A DNA stretch of 64,000 nt, taken from assembly GCA_947846985.1 (NCBI GenBank), contig CANTUZ010000002.1:13898087-13962086 (forward strand). The letters run 5' to 3'. Positions within the stretch are counted from its first letter, which is position 1. Each line of letters opens with the position of its first letter. A program made the translations under genes and the position numbers. This stretch comes from Fratercula arctica. Its lineage: Eukaryota; Chordata; Aves; Charadriiformes; Alcidae. The notes below the pieces were generated by a model, which was given only the letters and a program-made list of their open reading frames with translations, did not search any database and was not told the origin of the DNA. Below are positions 10,905-23,355 of the stretch, one piece after another.

Positions 10905-13772
10905 GTTAAACTGTCTCCCACATGCAAAACAAAGCGTTCCATGTCTTTATGTGGGAGCTACAATTTTGAGTTTAAGATAGATGTCTAATTAGATACTCAT
11001 TCTAGTAGCTGCTTTTTAAAGTGATATTTGTAGCAGCAGGCCATTGAAGGAAAACATGTAAATAGAAATAGGATTTTGAAAACTTGCGAGGGAACAAACA
11101 CATTGCTGGGATATTAGATATACTTTCAAAGTGATTTTTGGCAGCATAATACATCCCACTAAAGTACTGAATGAAGCACAAATTAAAAGTCATAAAATGC
11201 ATCTGTATGAACAAAACTTATGCATTAAGCCATACTTAATAAGTTACAAAGATAACAGTCCTTTTGTTATTCAGTATGGATTTCCTAATTGCAAAACACC
11301 TTATAATTTATTATAACGACTATGATTAGATTAGGCCAAGCAAATCAATATGCCTTTAATTAGTGGCATAGCTGCTGCTTCTCTACGCTAAAACACGAAA
11401 GCTCAATGAGTTTAAGATACCAGGGTTCTCTAACAATGTTCTCGAACACTGAAACTTAAGTTTTATTTCATATAGAAAGGAAGCCACAATGGCAGCAAAA
11501 AAATGAGAACAGTTTCTATAGAAATGCTTGAGTTGCTGTGTATGTTAAAAGTAAAAATAATCACCTTTTATGTCCCATCCGGTAGCTGTGGACATGCAAT
11601 TGTATTTCAACAAAGCAGTAGCTTGTAGTACTGCACATTGGATAATATTTCATACTAATTAGTATGGTAGCCTTCTAGCCTTTTTCTAAAGATGTCATTA
11701 TATGATTGGATACCACTGAGTCACCCAATCAATGAAACAAAAATTACTAACACAGAACAATTAATGGTGACTAATCAGTCATGTTAAATTAGGAAAACAA
11801 GAATGGTCTCAGTTAACTCAGTGTGCCCGGACAGTCATTGAGCTCAAGTATTTACATTTACAAATCAACAGAAAGGTTATGGACAGGCGCTTTTCTAAAT
11901 GCATATAACTAATGGTCACCATTTCCTAATTTCAGAATTTTCCTTCTTAACTAGCTAATATTACCGTGATATTAAGGAATTACAGATCAATGGAAAACTG
12001 TGACACCAAAAAAACCAGGAGAACACACATTTTTAATAGTAAGCAGCATGCATGTGCATGTTTCTACAGAAAATACACTTTTTATATAAAACTGAGCTTG
12101 GTAATAGGAAGATCGCATGGAGCTCTGCAATTACTTGGGTGCAGAGGTCCCCCCAAAAGAGATGTGGTGGCTAATTGGTCATTTTGTGATAAAGCTCTTT
12201 CCTTTAGACTTGTAGAACATGTTTAATTTACTTATTAACAGATAAGAGTTAATCTCTGCCAGAGAGATGCGTACTATCCAGTCCAATAACTACAAATGTG
12301 TGTGTTTGTTTTTCCCCTCTCTGTGATCTGGGACAGACAGATGATTCTTACTATGAAAAAAATACGGATGAGATTAAAGCTGTGCCCAAACCACAGCCAT
12401 AAAAACATTGCCAAGGTTTACAGAGAGATGTTTTAAAGAGACAAACAGAACAGGAGGAGGTATTCAGAGGATAACCAGGGTCCCAAAAGTTTTTCTCCTG
12501 CCCTTTTCCTCCCCAACTGACTCTCTTCTGTCCCTGATTCATATAAATTAGGGGATCGTGGCATCCCATAACAATCTCAAAAAAGTTGCAACGTGTGGCA
12601 GAACCCCACTCCTTTAGCTATATTCCTGTTCTTGTATGTCTTGAGGAATTATAGGAGTCTAAAAATGGCCACAAAAAATAACTATGAAAAAAATTTTCGA
12701 GATGTTTAGTGTCCTCTCAGTTGTGAGTGATTTGCTGTTTCCTTGCTCTTTGGTTAGTGCCCAGTTCCTTCCCTGGGGGCTCATGGCCTACGCTATGCAA
12801 AATTATGTACCCCCTCCTCCCTAGCTCTGAGTTTGTTCTCTGACTCTACTGTTTCTTTTAAATTCCTTCACACTAGTTTTTCTCTGTCTCCTGTGTGTCT
12901 TTAAGTTTTTCTCTGTAGATTCAGGAAATAAATTATCAGAAATTCCTTTCAAAATTTAAACAATTTCTAAACCATTGCTGCTTGGATGTTTTAGGTGAAA
13001 TAAGATATGTACATTTTTCACAAAATAATCAAGAAGGCATTTTGACCAACCCTAAATGATCTCCTTTAGCTTTACATAAACAAGATAATACTCAAAGCCC
13101 TCAAAATCTGACTTGGAATGAAATTCAAGATTCTTTTTAAGGTCATTCAATGACTCATTTGTTGTGTGTATCATTTCAAAAGGACAAAGTTTTCTGTGTC
13201 ATAAAGACTGCTGAAATGTGTTTATTAAAAAAGATTTTATTTTAAAATAGTCTTTCACTATAATAGAAATGTTCTTTTTTTACGGAAATGTCTAACTTTT
13301 AAATGAAATTCCTAAATTAAAATTTTTACAGTTTTCTATTTAAACTTGTTAAAGAATGACTCTGTCTCTCACACATTTTACCTCCTTATGTGAAAGAAAG
13401 GTCTATTACAATTTAAAAGATGAAAAAATCACCCTGTTTTAGCTTTTAGTATGCCCTCTTTCTTCTTTGAGCAAGAGGGAAAAAGATTAGAAAGCACTGA
13501 TTTTCCTTTCTTTTCTTCCATATTCTCACTGCCATGTTTTCTCTCTCCCCCTTCCCCACTCTGTTCCCTCTCCCCCTGGTCTGAAGTGATGTAGGAAAAA
13601 AGAAAAACACCCAAATCTGTTTAGAGGTAGGATTCTGTGACATTTTTGCCTTTTTAAACTAGGAAAGTAAATACTGTGAAATATTTTCAAAATATATATT
13701 TTCTTCTAGAATGCATTTTGAAGTATAGTTGGTTGTGACAGTTATATCTAATTACAGGTTTACGTGAAATTA

Positions 13773-14350
13773 GGCTGGCTCCATCTTCTTTACACCCTCC
13801 CACCAAGTATCTGTACATGTGAATAAGATCCCCCCGAGCCTTCCCTTCTCCAGGCTGGAGAGTCCCAGCTCCCTCAGCCTCTCCTTGTATAAGACATACT
13901 CCAAATCCTTTAAATATCTTTGTGACCCAGCACTAGACTCACTCCAGTATGTCCTGGTCTCTCTTGTACTGGGGAACCCAGCACTGGACCAAACACTGGA
14001 GAACAGACCAAGCTGCTCCCTGATGTAGTGGGCAAATTCCCTTCCTCATGTTCCCAGCCTAAAGAACCTGTATCCCTCCATGGCAGCTCTCAGTTGTGTG
14101 AGCTGCCCCCTGACCTCTCTGATCTTGGTAGGACTGTAGCCTTGCAACTACGCGAAGACCTCTGACCACCTCTGTTTATTCCCGTGCTGCATGCACAAAT
14201 GTACAGGCACCGCAGAGAGCCACCCAGCCATGCTGCTTTCCCAGAACACGTGTGAGAGGTTTCCCCGTTGTGTAGCACTCTTGGCATGCCTCTATTTGTG
14301 TGCACGTGCTTGGGGTGGTCCACCTTTCGGGCCTGAAGGAGAGCAAGTGG
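13773..14350 (-). repeat. CR1 LINE with internal deletion: ORF2 endonuclease start joined to 3' ORF2
   Basis: Read on the minus strand, the higher coordinates (about 14215 down to 14040) match the start of CR1 ORF2, the apurinic/apyrimidinic endonuclease domain. The 'CLY-T-NA-S-MGNK' entry motif survives as CLYICACSTGIN, followed by a degenerate gggatacaggttcttta block matching the 'GYRLF' stretch. From about 14001 down to 13773 the sequence instead matches the C-terminal quarter of ORF2: 'gttccccagtacaa', 'ctgagggagctgggact' and 'cagcctggagaagg' in minus-strand sense. The reverse-transcriptase core expected between them is absent. The copy either lost about 2 kb internally or consists of two CR1 fragments inserted side by side. 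Several frame breaks show that it is old. The right border is uncertain. Confidence 0.8.
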
Positions 14351-14813
14351 AAAGTTTCTGGTCAACCTCTCTTCAGTTAACATGCGTGTGCCCTTAAGAG
14401 CACTACATGGTAGTCAGTGCTCCCCTCTTCCTTCCAGAGAACAGGTGACTTTTTTATTTTTCTTTTGGTATAAACACAGTTGTTTGTCTTAAGTGATATA
14501 TGATCCTGGCCAAAGGACATTAACTAGTGTGTTATTGCATCCTCTCTTCAGCTTGATGCTTAAGTTAATAAACATACATGCATATATGTATGATAAAAAC
14601 AACCAGAAAGCCATGATGCCATTTCTCACTCAGGTTGAACACCAAGTTATCTCCTGCATAACTGGACCCATTCCAACTCAGGAACACTCCCAGGCTTTTT
14701 ATCTTCATTTCCAGAACACAGTCTGCTGCGCTAATAATGGAAATCAGAATGGGTATGGCTTTTATTCAGTCAGTATATGCATACATCTGGTTATCATCTC
14801 TGAAATCAAAAGG

Positions 14814-14842
14814 GTTGTTTGTTTGTTTGTTTGTTTTTTTTT
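14814..14842. repeat. (GTTT)n / poly-T simple repeat
   Basis: Four or more GTTT units run into a T tract, directly visible. Confidence 0.9.
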
Positions 14843-15777
14843 CCCTTGGTGTGGTTCTCCTGGCAGAGAAGGTTTTGTTTTGGTATCAGACAGGCTGCTC
14901 CAAATTTCAGGTATTTGGGATACAGAGCAAAGGTTCAGTGTCACCAGGCAAGATGCTGGGGTCACCTAAAAGCCTCTCCTGATGCAGGTCAATGTGACAG
15001 GCAGCGCAAAGGACAACCTGATATTATTTTCCATGTAATTTTAAAGGTCAGTAGCCTTTAAAATACTACAGCTAGAGGTACAGTCTGTTGGAGAGCTGTT
15101 ATTGTCTCAAACTGATCAGCAAGCAAACAGAGATCTTTACACACAAATGAGGCAGGAACTTGAGCAGGAAAGAGATATTTGTATCTTCTTCGCTTACATA
15201 TTAACCTTACAAATTACAATTTAACTTATATGTTACCCCATTATTATATAAAGACTCATAAGTTCCAGTTCAGAGAAACTCCCCAGCCAGGAATACTAAA
15301 ATTGCTTTTGAATAGCCTCACCATAATTACCAGAAATGAGAGGTACTTGGCCTTAAAGAATATCAGGTGAATATGAATGGCCTTTACGATGCTTTAAAGG
15401 CAGTGCGCGCACATAGATCTTTCTTCATTGGGTGTGTCTGCACGAGTGTTCATGCTCGGAACAGGACTGAGATTTTGAAGTGAACCTTCCTGTTATTCCC
15501 ATTTAGTATGCTTCAGTTCACACTGCTGAGCTGTCGGACCTCACAAACTGGATATTCAAATGGAACCAAAACGTTTCTATATTAGCAGGTAGTGCAGTCG
15601 AATAGGAATGGACCCACAGAGCAAACCAGCTGGTGCTGAGGTCCTGATGCTCAGTTTCTGTATATGTCAGGAGTTCTACTGTGTGCTCTCTCCGATTCAC
15701 AGTCTGAGCAGTCATGAGCCAGTAATATCAAACATAATTTTAAAAAGTTGCTTAGAGTGATTTATCCTATTTTTTTT

Positions 15778-15820
15778 CCAGTAGGTTTTCCTGAAGGAAT
15801 TCCAGTAGGGATTTCCTGAA
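15778..15820. repeat. Two-copy short tandem duplication
   Basis: ccagtaggttttcctgaa at 15778-15795 is repeated with small changes at 15802-15820 (ccagtagggatttcctgaa), a period of about 24 bases. Confidence 0.7.
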
Positions 15821-16619
15821 ATGTTTTTATTTGATCATGGATTTAATATTTTCTCTAATTTTTTCCCCTCATAAAATCATGTACCTTATCTGCCAGGGAG
15901 ATAGCATGACCATTTGCAAATGGGGTGATGATCTCCCTGGAACAATATTTTACTAAAATGTACTTTGTTCTAGGGGAAATTATAAGATTCCTTCTCCCCC
16001 ACAAAACCAACCTCCAGTTATGCCTTTGGCCAAGGAACATAATTTAAATTTCACTATTAGTTGACACTTTCCCAAATATGTTAAAAACTACTGCTTTCCA
16101 AGGTGCCAGTGCACGCTCATAGCTCAGTGAAGAAGAGAAATGAGAATGGACTCAGATAAAAAGGAATTGCATTCGCTCTCAGTATGTAAAAGGCCTAAAC
16201 ACAAAACCCACAAGTATTCTGTGCTGGGGTTGCCTTATTTAACCTCAGCGTTTTGCTACTTGTTGATGCCTGAAGTTGGTAGCTTTACTAACTGCAGAAA
16301 ATTAGTGGCTCAGGCTGAGTTTAAGGAGACAACTCTACTTGTTAAAGTGGCTCAAACTCTACAAAAATTCTACAGTTCTTGACTTTAACCTGGATCCTCT
16401 GTGACTATTGAGCCAGCAGTCCTGCCACTCTGTGGCTGCTAGAAGGAGCCTGACATTAACTCTAAGTCTTGGTCGCACAGAATTAGTGCAACAGAGAGAC
16501 AAGCAAAAGCCATTGCTACTCCATTTCTAATAGGCAGAGCACAAGTGCTTGCAAACAGTACTTCATTCCACCTCCACCCTCTCTGCAGGCGAGAGCAACA
16601 CAGGCAGTAAGTAAAATTG

Positions 16620-16766
16620 GTGGTGGAGTCTGCATCTCTGGAGACATTAAAAACCTGCTTGGACGCGTTCCTGTGCAACCTGCTCTAGGTGAACCTGCTC
16701 TGGCAGGAGAGTTGGACTAGATGATCTCCAGAGGCCCCTTCCAACCCCTATCATTCTGTGATTCTG
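16620..16766 (+). repeat. CR1 LINE 3' fragment
   Basis: Begins in the last codons of ORF2 (tggagtctgcatctctggag) and runs through ttggactagatgatctcca to the tail cattctgtgattctg. It shares its 3' untranslated sequence (aggtgaacctgctctggcag) with the larger copy at 18552-19511, so both belong to the same CR1 subfamily. About 150 bases remain. Confidence 0.93.
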
Positions 16767-18551
16767 CATTTGGGCTTAAAAATATTTGCATGCATTCGAT
16801 ATTTCTACCTTGAAAGTGCATCGAGGAGATTTGTCAGAATTTTAGTGGAGAGAATTGAGATGAGGCAAGTGACTTGTTAGCACTTGGCTTTTACCTGTGG
16901 TCTAGACAGGCTTGATGCATGCAAGGTTTGACCATGCAGTTGTAGCAGTGGTCCTACGTCAAGACAGTGTTTATGCTCCTCTGCTTAAAAACATGTGCTT
17001 GAAAGATATGACAGATCCCCAAAGCAACAATTCCTGTCACCCCCAAGTCTGGTCTCAGTTGCAAGGACACACATAGGTCTCTGCAAACCCCTGCCTGGTC
17101 CTTGGCTTATGCTCTGCCCTTTCCCTCTTTGCGTCACATCCTTAGTTAGATCCCAGTTCCTCATCCCTGAGGTAGCAAACTTCAGGTTTGTGTGAACAGG
17201 TACAGTTCCACAAGAATTAGGGACCACAGCTCAGTTTCTGGTGCTACCCCCAACCTTTATTCAGTACTGTCATCGTGTACATCTTGTCCTTGGTTTCTCA
17301 ACAACTACTGTTCATATTATGAAAGACCAGTCCTTGGTCTTTCAAGGTCTTTAATAAAAATTGTCCTTACATTGAAGTTGCAGCTTCATAATGTGTTTTT
17401 GATCACAGTTTATAGATGTATTTCTAGTAGAATCTGGGCTTTCTTCTTCCATAAAACCTCTAGAACCAAATGGCTCCAAAACCTTGCTGTCACTTCAGTC
17501 CTATCAGCAGAAATATTCCAGTTCTGCCAGGTCCTGCCAGTCTTCATGCACAATCAAATCTGTGGAATTCTGAGTTTGTACAAGCTGTGTTGCTCATGCA
17601 CAGAGTGACAAAATTACACACAGTAATTCTACTGACTGCATTCAAATTTTTCTATAAATTCATAAAACATATTAGTAATTACAGTTTCAAACAAAAGGTA
17701 AAAGACTATTACAGAACTTTGAAGGTGATGTTCCACCACAGTGTATCATTAATAAAGCCTTTGGAAAGAGTTAAAAAATTTGCCAGGGCAACACATTCAA
17801 ATAAACTTCATTACATCAGCTGAGAAATATTTCTGCCTGGCAAGTGGAACAGTAGAAACATGAGGTATACTCTTTCCTAAAACAAAGCTATTTCCCGTTA
17901 CCACCATTCACAACTGTCCGTGAAGCCACGTGGCTCTACAAGGCACTGGGCACCTTGTCATTCCCTATAGAGCATGAGGCACCTGTGGTGCCAGGTGGCT
18001 GCTTGTTTGCAGCATGGGGCTGGCTGGGGCACTGCAGCAGAGCCCCCAGACCGCTTACACACGGCACGTTCGTATCTCTGGTGGAACTAAATCCCACTGA
18101 GTCGTAAATACTGACTCAGCAGTGTGGCTGCTGCTTTCATTTTTTTCACTGAACAATGCCATAGGAGATTATTAGGCTTAGCAGCTGATTTTTGCTTGTA
18201 GAATGGATCAATGATCATTGATAACAGAGTCACTTTTTTATACGCTTATTTTAGTCAACAAACTGTTATAGCATGGCAACCATGATTATTCAGCTGTGCT
18301 GTAAATAGACTTTCCTTCCTCATACAAATACTAGAGCATTTTCCTTCCTTTTTTACTCCATGGGTTACAATTATTACTCCTGTAAGATAATTCACGTATC
18401 TGGCAACACTGGGAAGTGACAGGAAGAAAAAGGATGTTTCCATTACAAAAGTTCCTCTCTTCTATGTATTATTCTTAGTGTTTACCTCACATGTACTTTT
18501 ACACAGAAGTCCTAGCTAAGTGAGGAGGTACATTATGCTGCTTCTGGTTAG
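16767..18551. other. Non-coding stretch
   Basis: No gene recognised. The 17.9-18.1 kb part is less AT-rich and contains a TGACTCAGCA sequence at 18112-18121. The plus-strand frames at 17192-17608 and 17470-17823 overlap one another and show no domain. I treat them as chance. Confidence 0.55.
18112..18121. promoter_or_regulatory. MARE/NF-E2-like motif TGACTCAGCA
   Basis: The decamer matches one arm of the MAF recognition element (TGCTGAGTCA read on the other strand), known to bind MAF/NF-E2/BACH family bZIP proteins. A related ctgagtcg lies 17 bases upstream. One 10-base match in 64 kb is only weak evidence for a functional site. Confidence 0.2.
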
Positions 18552-19511
18552 AACACCCCGGTGTTCCCCAGGGGTCAGTACCGGGCCTAGTATTGCTCAA
18601 TATATTCATCAATGACCTGGATGAGGGGACAGAGTGCACCCTCAGCAAGCTTGCTGATGATACAGAACTGGGAGGAGTGGCTGACACACCAGAGGACTGT
18701 GTGAGACCTGGACAGGCTAGAGGGTTGGGCAGAGAGGAACTTAATGAAGTTCAACAAGGGCAAGTGTAGGGTCCTGCACTTGGGGAAGAATAACTTCATG
18801 CACCGGTACAGGTTAGGGGTTGACCTGCTGGAGAGCAGCTCTGAAGAGAAAGACCTGGGAGTCCTGGTGGACAAGTTGACCAGGAGTCAGCAATGTGTCT
18901 TTGTGGCCAAGAAGGCCAATGGTCTCCTGGGGTGGCATTAAAAACAGTGTGGCCAGCAGGTCAAGGGTGGACATCCTCCCCCTCTACTCTGTCCTGGTGA
19001 GGCCACATCTGGAGTACTGTGTCCAGTTCTGGGCTTCCCAGTTCAAGAAAGACAAGGAACTACTGGAGAGTCCAGCATAGGGCTAGGAAGATGATCAAGG
19101 GAATGGAGCACCTCTCTTATGAGTAAAGTCTGGGGCACCTGGGGCTGTTTAGCCTGGAGAACAGAAGACTGAAAGGGGACCTCATCAACGTTTATAAATA
19201 TCTGAAAGGTGGGTGTCAAGAGGATGGGACCAAGCTCTTTTCAGTGGTGCCCGGTGACAGGATAAGGGGCAATGGGCACAAACAGGAAATTCCATCTGAA
19301 GATAAGGAAAAACTTCTTTACTTTGAGGGTGCCAGAGCACTGGAACAGGCTGCCCAGAGAGGTTGTGGAGTCTCCTTCTCTGGAGATACTAAAAACCTGC
19401 CTGGACATGTTCCTGTCCAGCCTGCTCTAGGTGAACCTGCTTTGGCAGGGGCATTGGACTAGATGATCTCCAGACATTGCTTCCAGCCCCTGCCATTCTG
19501 TGATTCTGTGA
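18552..19511 (+). repeat. CR1 LINE, largest copy, from RT active site to 3' end
   Basis: About 960 bases. The left part encodes the reverse-transcriptase core: QGSVPG, then FINDLDEGT, then the catalytic LADDTELGG block, with the A-D-D codons at 18653-18661. It continues through a thumb-like region ([17 protein letters not shown] block at about 18744) and [12 protein letters not shown] (about 18838). A frame break falls near 18930 (an extra G in ctggggtggcat), after which the frame resumes with [13 protein letters not shown]. The 3' end carries ctgctctaggtgaacctgc, ggactagatgatctcca and two TTCTGTGA-type octamers. The endonuclease and 5' half are missing, so the copy is dead. It faces the minus-strand CR1 at 19850-20592. 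Confidence 0.96.
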
Positions 19512-19849
19512 TATGGACTTCATAAAAGAAAGTGGCCTTCTCTCCACCTTGCTGGAGTTTCCACTCTGATGCTAGACAAACATATTTGAACAATATTGTC
19601 TCTCTTGTACCAGTGAATAATTCGGTTTGTTGTAGTGGTTTTGTGCCTGCTTTAAGGAACTCATTTCTTGGTTGGAGCATCTTGAAACAGTAACATGTTA
19701 GATTAATAATAAAAAGCTCTACCTAAGAAGACAATGCAAAATGAATAAACATAAGCTTTCCCTTTGGAATGTAGTTGTTCCCTGAGGACATAGTGGGTGT
19801 TTTCATGTGGCCTGTCAAGTGTACCTAAGCAACACCTGAATAAATATTT
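19512..19849. other. Spacer between convergent CR1 copies
   Basis: About 340 bases of unique sequence between two CR1 3' ends. I see no repeat, gene or notable motif in it. Confidence 0.6.
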
Positions 19850-20592
19850 CACAGAATCATAGAACAGTTCGGGTTGGAAGGGACCTTAAAGATCATCTAG
19901 TTCCACCCCCCCTGCCATGGGCAGGGACACCTCCCACTAGACCAGGCTGCTCAAAGCCCCATCCAGCCTGGCCTTGAACGCTTCCAGGGATGGGGCATCC
20001 ACAGCTTCCCTTGGCAACCTGTTCCAGTGCTTCACCACCCTCACAGTAAATAATTTCTTCCTGATATTCAATCTAAATCTACCGTCTTTCAGTTTGAGGC
20101 TGTTATCCAGTGTCCTATCATTACACTCCCTGATAAAGAGTCCCTCCCCATCTTTCCTGTAGGCCCCCTTTAGGTACTGGAAGGTTGATATAAGGTCTCC
20201 TCGGAACTTTCTCTTCTCCAGGCTGAACAAACCCAACACTCTCAGCCTGTCTTCATAGCAGAGGTGCTCAGGCCCTTTGATCACCTTTGTGGCCCTCCGC
20301 TGGACCCGTTCCAACAGGTCCATGTCCTTCTTGTGCTGAGGGCTCCAGAGTTGGATGCATTACTCCAGGTGTCGTCTCACCAGAGCAGAGTAGAGATGCA
20401 GAATCACCTCCCTCAACCTGCTGGCCACGCTTCTTTTGATGCAGCCCAGGATGCGGTTGGCCTTCTGGGCTGCAAGTGCGCATTGCCTGCTCATCTTCCT
20501 CAGCTTCTTGTCTACCAGCACCCCCAAGTCCTTCTCCTCAGGGCTGCTCTCAGGCCATTCTCTGCCCAACCTGTATTTGTGCCTGTGATTTA
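19850..20592 (-). repeat. CR1 LINE, 5'-truncated, second subfamily
   Basis: Minus-strand copy of about 740 bases. The 3' end (acagaatcatagaacagttc, then ccctgccatgggcaggg) differs from the neighbouring copy, so this is another CR1 subfamily, the same as at 22933-23355 and 31634-31961. Upstream on the minus strand lie the ORF2 C-terminus, open for 128 codons from 20323 to 19937 (DLLERVQRRATKVIKG at the start, [16 protein letters not shown] near the end), and, in another frame, [15 protein letters not shown] (20605-20360). The frame is broken once near 20340. Endonuclease and reverse-transcriptase core are missing. Confidence 0.96.
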
Positions 20593-22469
20593 CCACAATG
20601 ATCATAACTAGACAGAATTTAATTTTCTATAGAAAATGTACACAAAAGTAAAATACTGTTATTGAAAAGTGGAAAATAAACCTTTTAATTTTAAGACAAA
20701 GAACTGATTTTTGCATGAAGTATTTGGACTTTGCTTTTTGATGCAGAACATTTTTCTTATTACAGTAGATGCTTCTTGCATAAAAACTCTAAACACTGTT
20801 TATCAGGAAGAAAGATGAGGAAAAAAAAATCCATTGGTAGTTGCAAAGGATACTTCAACCTTACACCTCAAATTATAGACCAAGAAATAATTGCAGCATT
20901 TCTTTGATGACTAATTTCCAATAGGTTAATATGTCCATGAAAAAGTCATTGACAATTCACAAATACTACAAGAAGAAAAATGCATTGAGTAAATGATTGG
21001 CTATTTATGACTTATTTTCTCAGCCTTGGTTATTACAGTTAAATGATGTAACCATTAGATATAATAACTATTCAGGCATGAAAAGAGATTATTTATCACA
21101 ACTCCATACTGAAAAATTAAACACAAGGATGTAGCTACTGATGGCAATACAGTTTTTTAATAGTATTCTCTACAAAGAAAACCTCCGTCCCTGCCTAAAG
21201 TTCTTCTGGTTTGTAATGATAAAACCCCCAAAATGTTAGATGGCAAAGGCAGAATATATGAGTAAATGGATCAAGTGATAACCAGATGCAGATAGCCTAT
21301 ATAGAGGCATAAACTAATTTCTAATTGTTTGCAGTCTGCCAGTTAAGCTGTTAACCTCCTATGCTTACCGATATCTGCCTCAGTTTCCCCATTTCTCATT
21401 AAAAAGACTTAGTGCCTTGTTTGATAAAACCGAAAGAGACAGCTCAAGCGCTGCTTTCATCCCACTTAAACTCTTTTGAGAGGTAGACATAAAGTGAGCT
21501 GCATGAAAACTTTCAATATCAGGAAAGGATATTCCGTTCTTACAGTTACTGCTTTTCTGGCTCCTGCATTTTGCATGCAGTCTTGCTTCTGAGCAGCTAT
21601 GCTGGGTTTGCTCTGGTGAGGCAGGAGTGGGCTCCAGCTTGCTGTATGCTGCAAGTACATGACTGCGAGAGGTCTGGAGCGTGGCAGGGTAATATCGTGG
21701 ACAGCTGCTGGCTGGAGGATTCCCTGTGGTTTACTTGGTAATGACACTGCCCACAGATCACAGAGAGCTGGGGATTCCTGCTAGCTCGGATTTCACCAGC
21801 ATAGCTCATATTTCCAACAAGAGGTCAAAAGGAAAACGTTCCATACAGTGGAAAACAATTATATTTTCATGCATATAAATATAAACAGAATGTGGAAAAT
21901 ACATGAGGAATCTAGGTTTAAATTCGAAAGAGGACAGTAGTACCCTTGTTGCAGCACCACTGTCTGCAATTCTCTCACGCTCACAGAATGAGTAAAATTC
22001 TGTCTTCATTTGCTACCAGCTTGCCCCTAGTCAGGTACGAACGGGTGTTTCTGGAAGATGGATCTTTCTCAGATGTGCTAAGCAAGAGAGGGTTGATTCA
22101 TTTTGTTGCTTCAGTCTGAAAACCCAGCTTTGACATTCCAGTTTGTGCCAAAATACAGTATGATCTCCTGACCCCTTGCTCTTCAGAGGAAATGTAGGAG
22201 GACTGTGTTGGCAAGGGGATTACCAATGTGCTTCTCTGCTCCATTACCTCGCCTCCTCCTTTATTTTCCATATTCAGTTTGTGGAATATTTGTGTTTGCT
22301 TTGTGTACAGCCTCCTTTGGCGCTGCCAAAGGCGTTGGTGTCCCTCATCTCTCTGCTTTGCTGTATGCTGCACAGGAATCTGCAAAAGGAGAGTATAGCA
22401 GCTCTCAAACCCATGGCTTGTGAAATGTGCCTAGGACAAGTGAATAACTCAGATATAAAGGGATCTCAG
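20593..22469. other. Non-coding stretch
   Basis: No gene recognised. A possible MIR/CORE-SINE relic lies at 21345-21425. The 21.6-22.4 kb part is less AT-rich and has overlapping open frames on both strands, including 22176-22541 plus with 121 codons, none with a recognisable domain. Confidence 0.5.
21345..21425 (+). repeat. Possible MIR/CORE-SINE 3' relic
   Basis: The sequence ctgttaacctcctatgc followed by tctgcctcagtttccccat matches the well-known MIR stretch 'cttaacctctctgtgcctcagtttccccatctg' in order and spacing. Downstream sequence is too decayed to follow. MIR-type elements are old amniote repeats and rare in birds. Confidence 0.5.
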
Positions 22470-22640
22470 GTGGTTTCTAGTCCACCCACTTCTCAAAGCA
22501 AGGTCTGCCATAAGATCAGACCAGATTACTCAGGACCTTGAAAACACTCAGGGGTGGAGACTGAGCAGCCTCCCTGGGCAACCTTCTTCCTCTGCTTGAC
22601 TTCTATTTTTATCAGGACTTCTTACCAGAAGGGTGACATC
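22470..22640 (-). repeat. Old CR1 LINE 3' fragment
   Basis: tctagtccacccacttctc, aggaccttgaaaacactcag and gagactgagcagcctccct, followed by gggcaacct, are the reverse complement of a CR1 end of ORF2 and 3' region. The copy has many changes and small deletions, so it is older than the neighbouring CR1 copies. Borders are approximate. Confidence 0.78.
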
Positions 22641-22932
22641 CAAACTCTTCTGGCTAGGTGTTTTAAGCAACTATCTCTTGTAGGCTCAGACGTCAATAAA
22701 GCTGGAATATACCTAATTTTACAAAACCTCAGGCAATGTCTTTATTTTACTCTCACAATAACAGCCCAATTATTCCTTCTTTGATGCTGTGAATAAGTAA
22801 TCCAGCAGATAAAAGACAACTTGCTCCATGGATATTTGCAAGAAGAAGAATAATGGCCAGCTTTAGTAACAACTGGCAAACCAAAGCAGTGTGTAGAAGA
22901 GTGCAGTCATTTGCAAGTAGTAACTCTTGCAT
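22641..22932. other. Short unique spacer
   Basis: Just under 300 bases between two CR1 fragments. Nothing recognisable. Confidence 0.6.
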
Positions 22933-23355
22933 AGGAGCACCTCTCCTATGAAGACAGGCTGGGAGAGTCGGGGTTATTCAGCCTGGAGAAGAGAAGGCTC
23001 CAGGGAGACCTTATAGCAGCTTTCCAGTACCTAAAGGGGGCCTACAGGAAAGATGAGAAGGGACTCTTTATGAGGGAGTGGAGCGATAGGATGAGGGGTA
23101 ACGGTTTTAAACTGAAAGAGGGGAGATTTAGATTAGCTATTAGGAAGAAATTCTTTACTGTCAGGGTGGTGAGGCACTGGAACAGGTTGTCAAGGGAAGT
23201 TGTGGGTGCCCCATCCCTGGAAGCGTCCAAGGCCAGGTTGGATGGGGCTTTGAGCAGCCTGGTCTAGTGGGAGGTGCCCCTGCCCATGGCAGGGGGGATG
23301 CAACTAGATGATTTTTAAGGTCTCTTCCAACCCAAACTATTCTATGTTTCTGTGA
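22933..23355 (+). repeat. CR1 LINE 3' fragment
   Basis: Plus-strand copy of about 420 bases, starting in the ORF2 C-terminal region (aggagcacctctcctatgaa). The last ORF2 codons are open from 23070 to 23267 with KKFFTVRVVRHWNRL. The 3' end has tgcccatggcaggggg, aactagatgattttt and ccaacccaaactattctatg. It belongs to the same subfamily as 19850-20592 and 31634-31961. Confidence 0.95.

Larger units (their letters stand above)
8383..13772. other. Long AT-rich non-coding stretch
   Basis: No gene seen over 5.4 kb. Contents are a T28 run at 8625-8652, a T18 run at 10887-10904, two probable ancient repeats (9245-9370 and 10225-10345), and otherwise unique AT-rich sequence. Open frames are short and unremarkable. 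The one at 8559-8888 on the minus strand contains a poly-lysine run that is simply the poly-T tract translated. Confidence 0.6.
14351..16619. other. Non-coding stretch between CR1 copies
   Basis: No gene recognised. A plus-strand frame of 158 codons (14493-14969) starts at GTG and crosses a GTTT simple repeat. Its translation is low-complexity in the middle and has no recognisable domain. A 24-base tandem duplication lies at 15778-15820. The rest is unique. Confidence 0.55.

Noticed and set aside
14493..14969. 158-codon plus-strand frame as a gene
   Set aside because: GTG start, crosses a GTTT/poly-T simple repeat that supplies its VCLFVCFFF segment, and no domain is recognisable.
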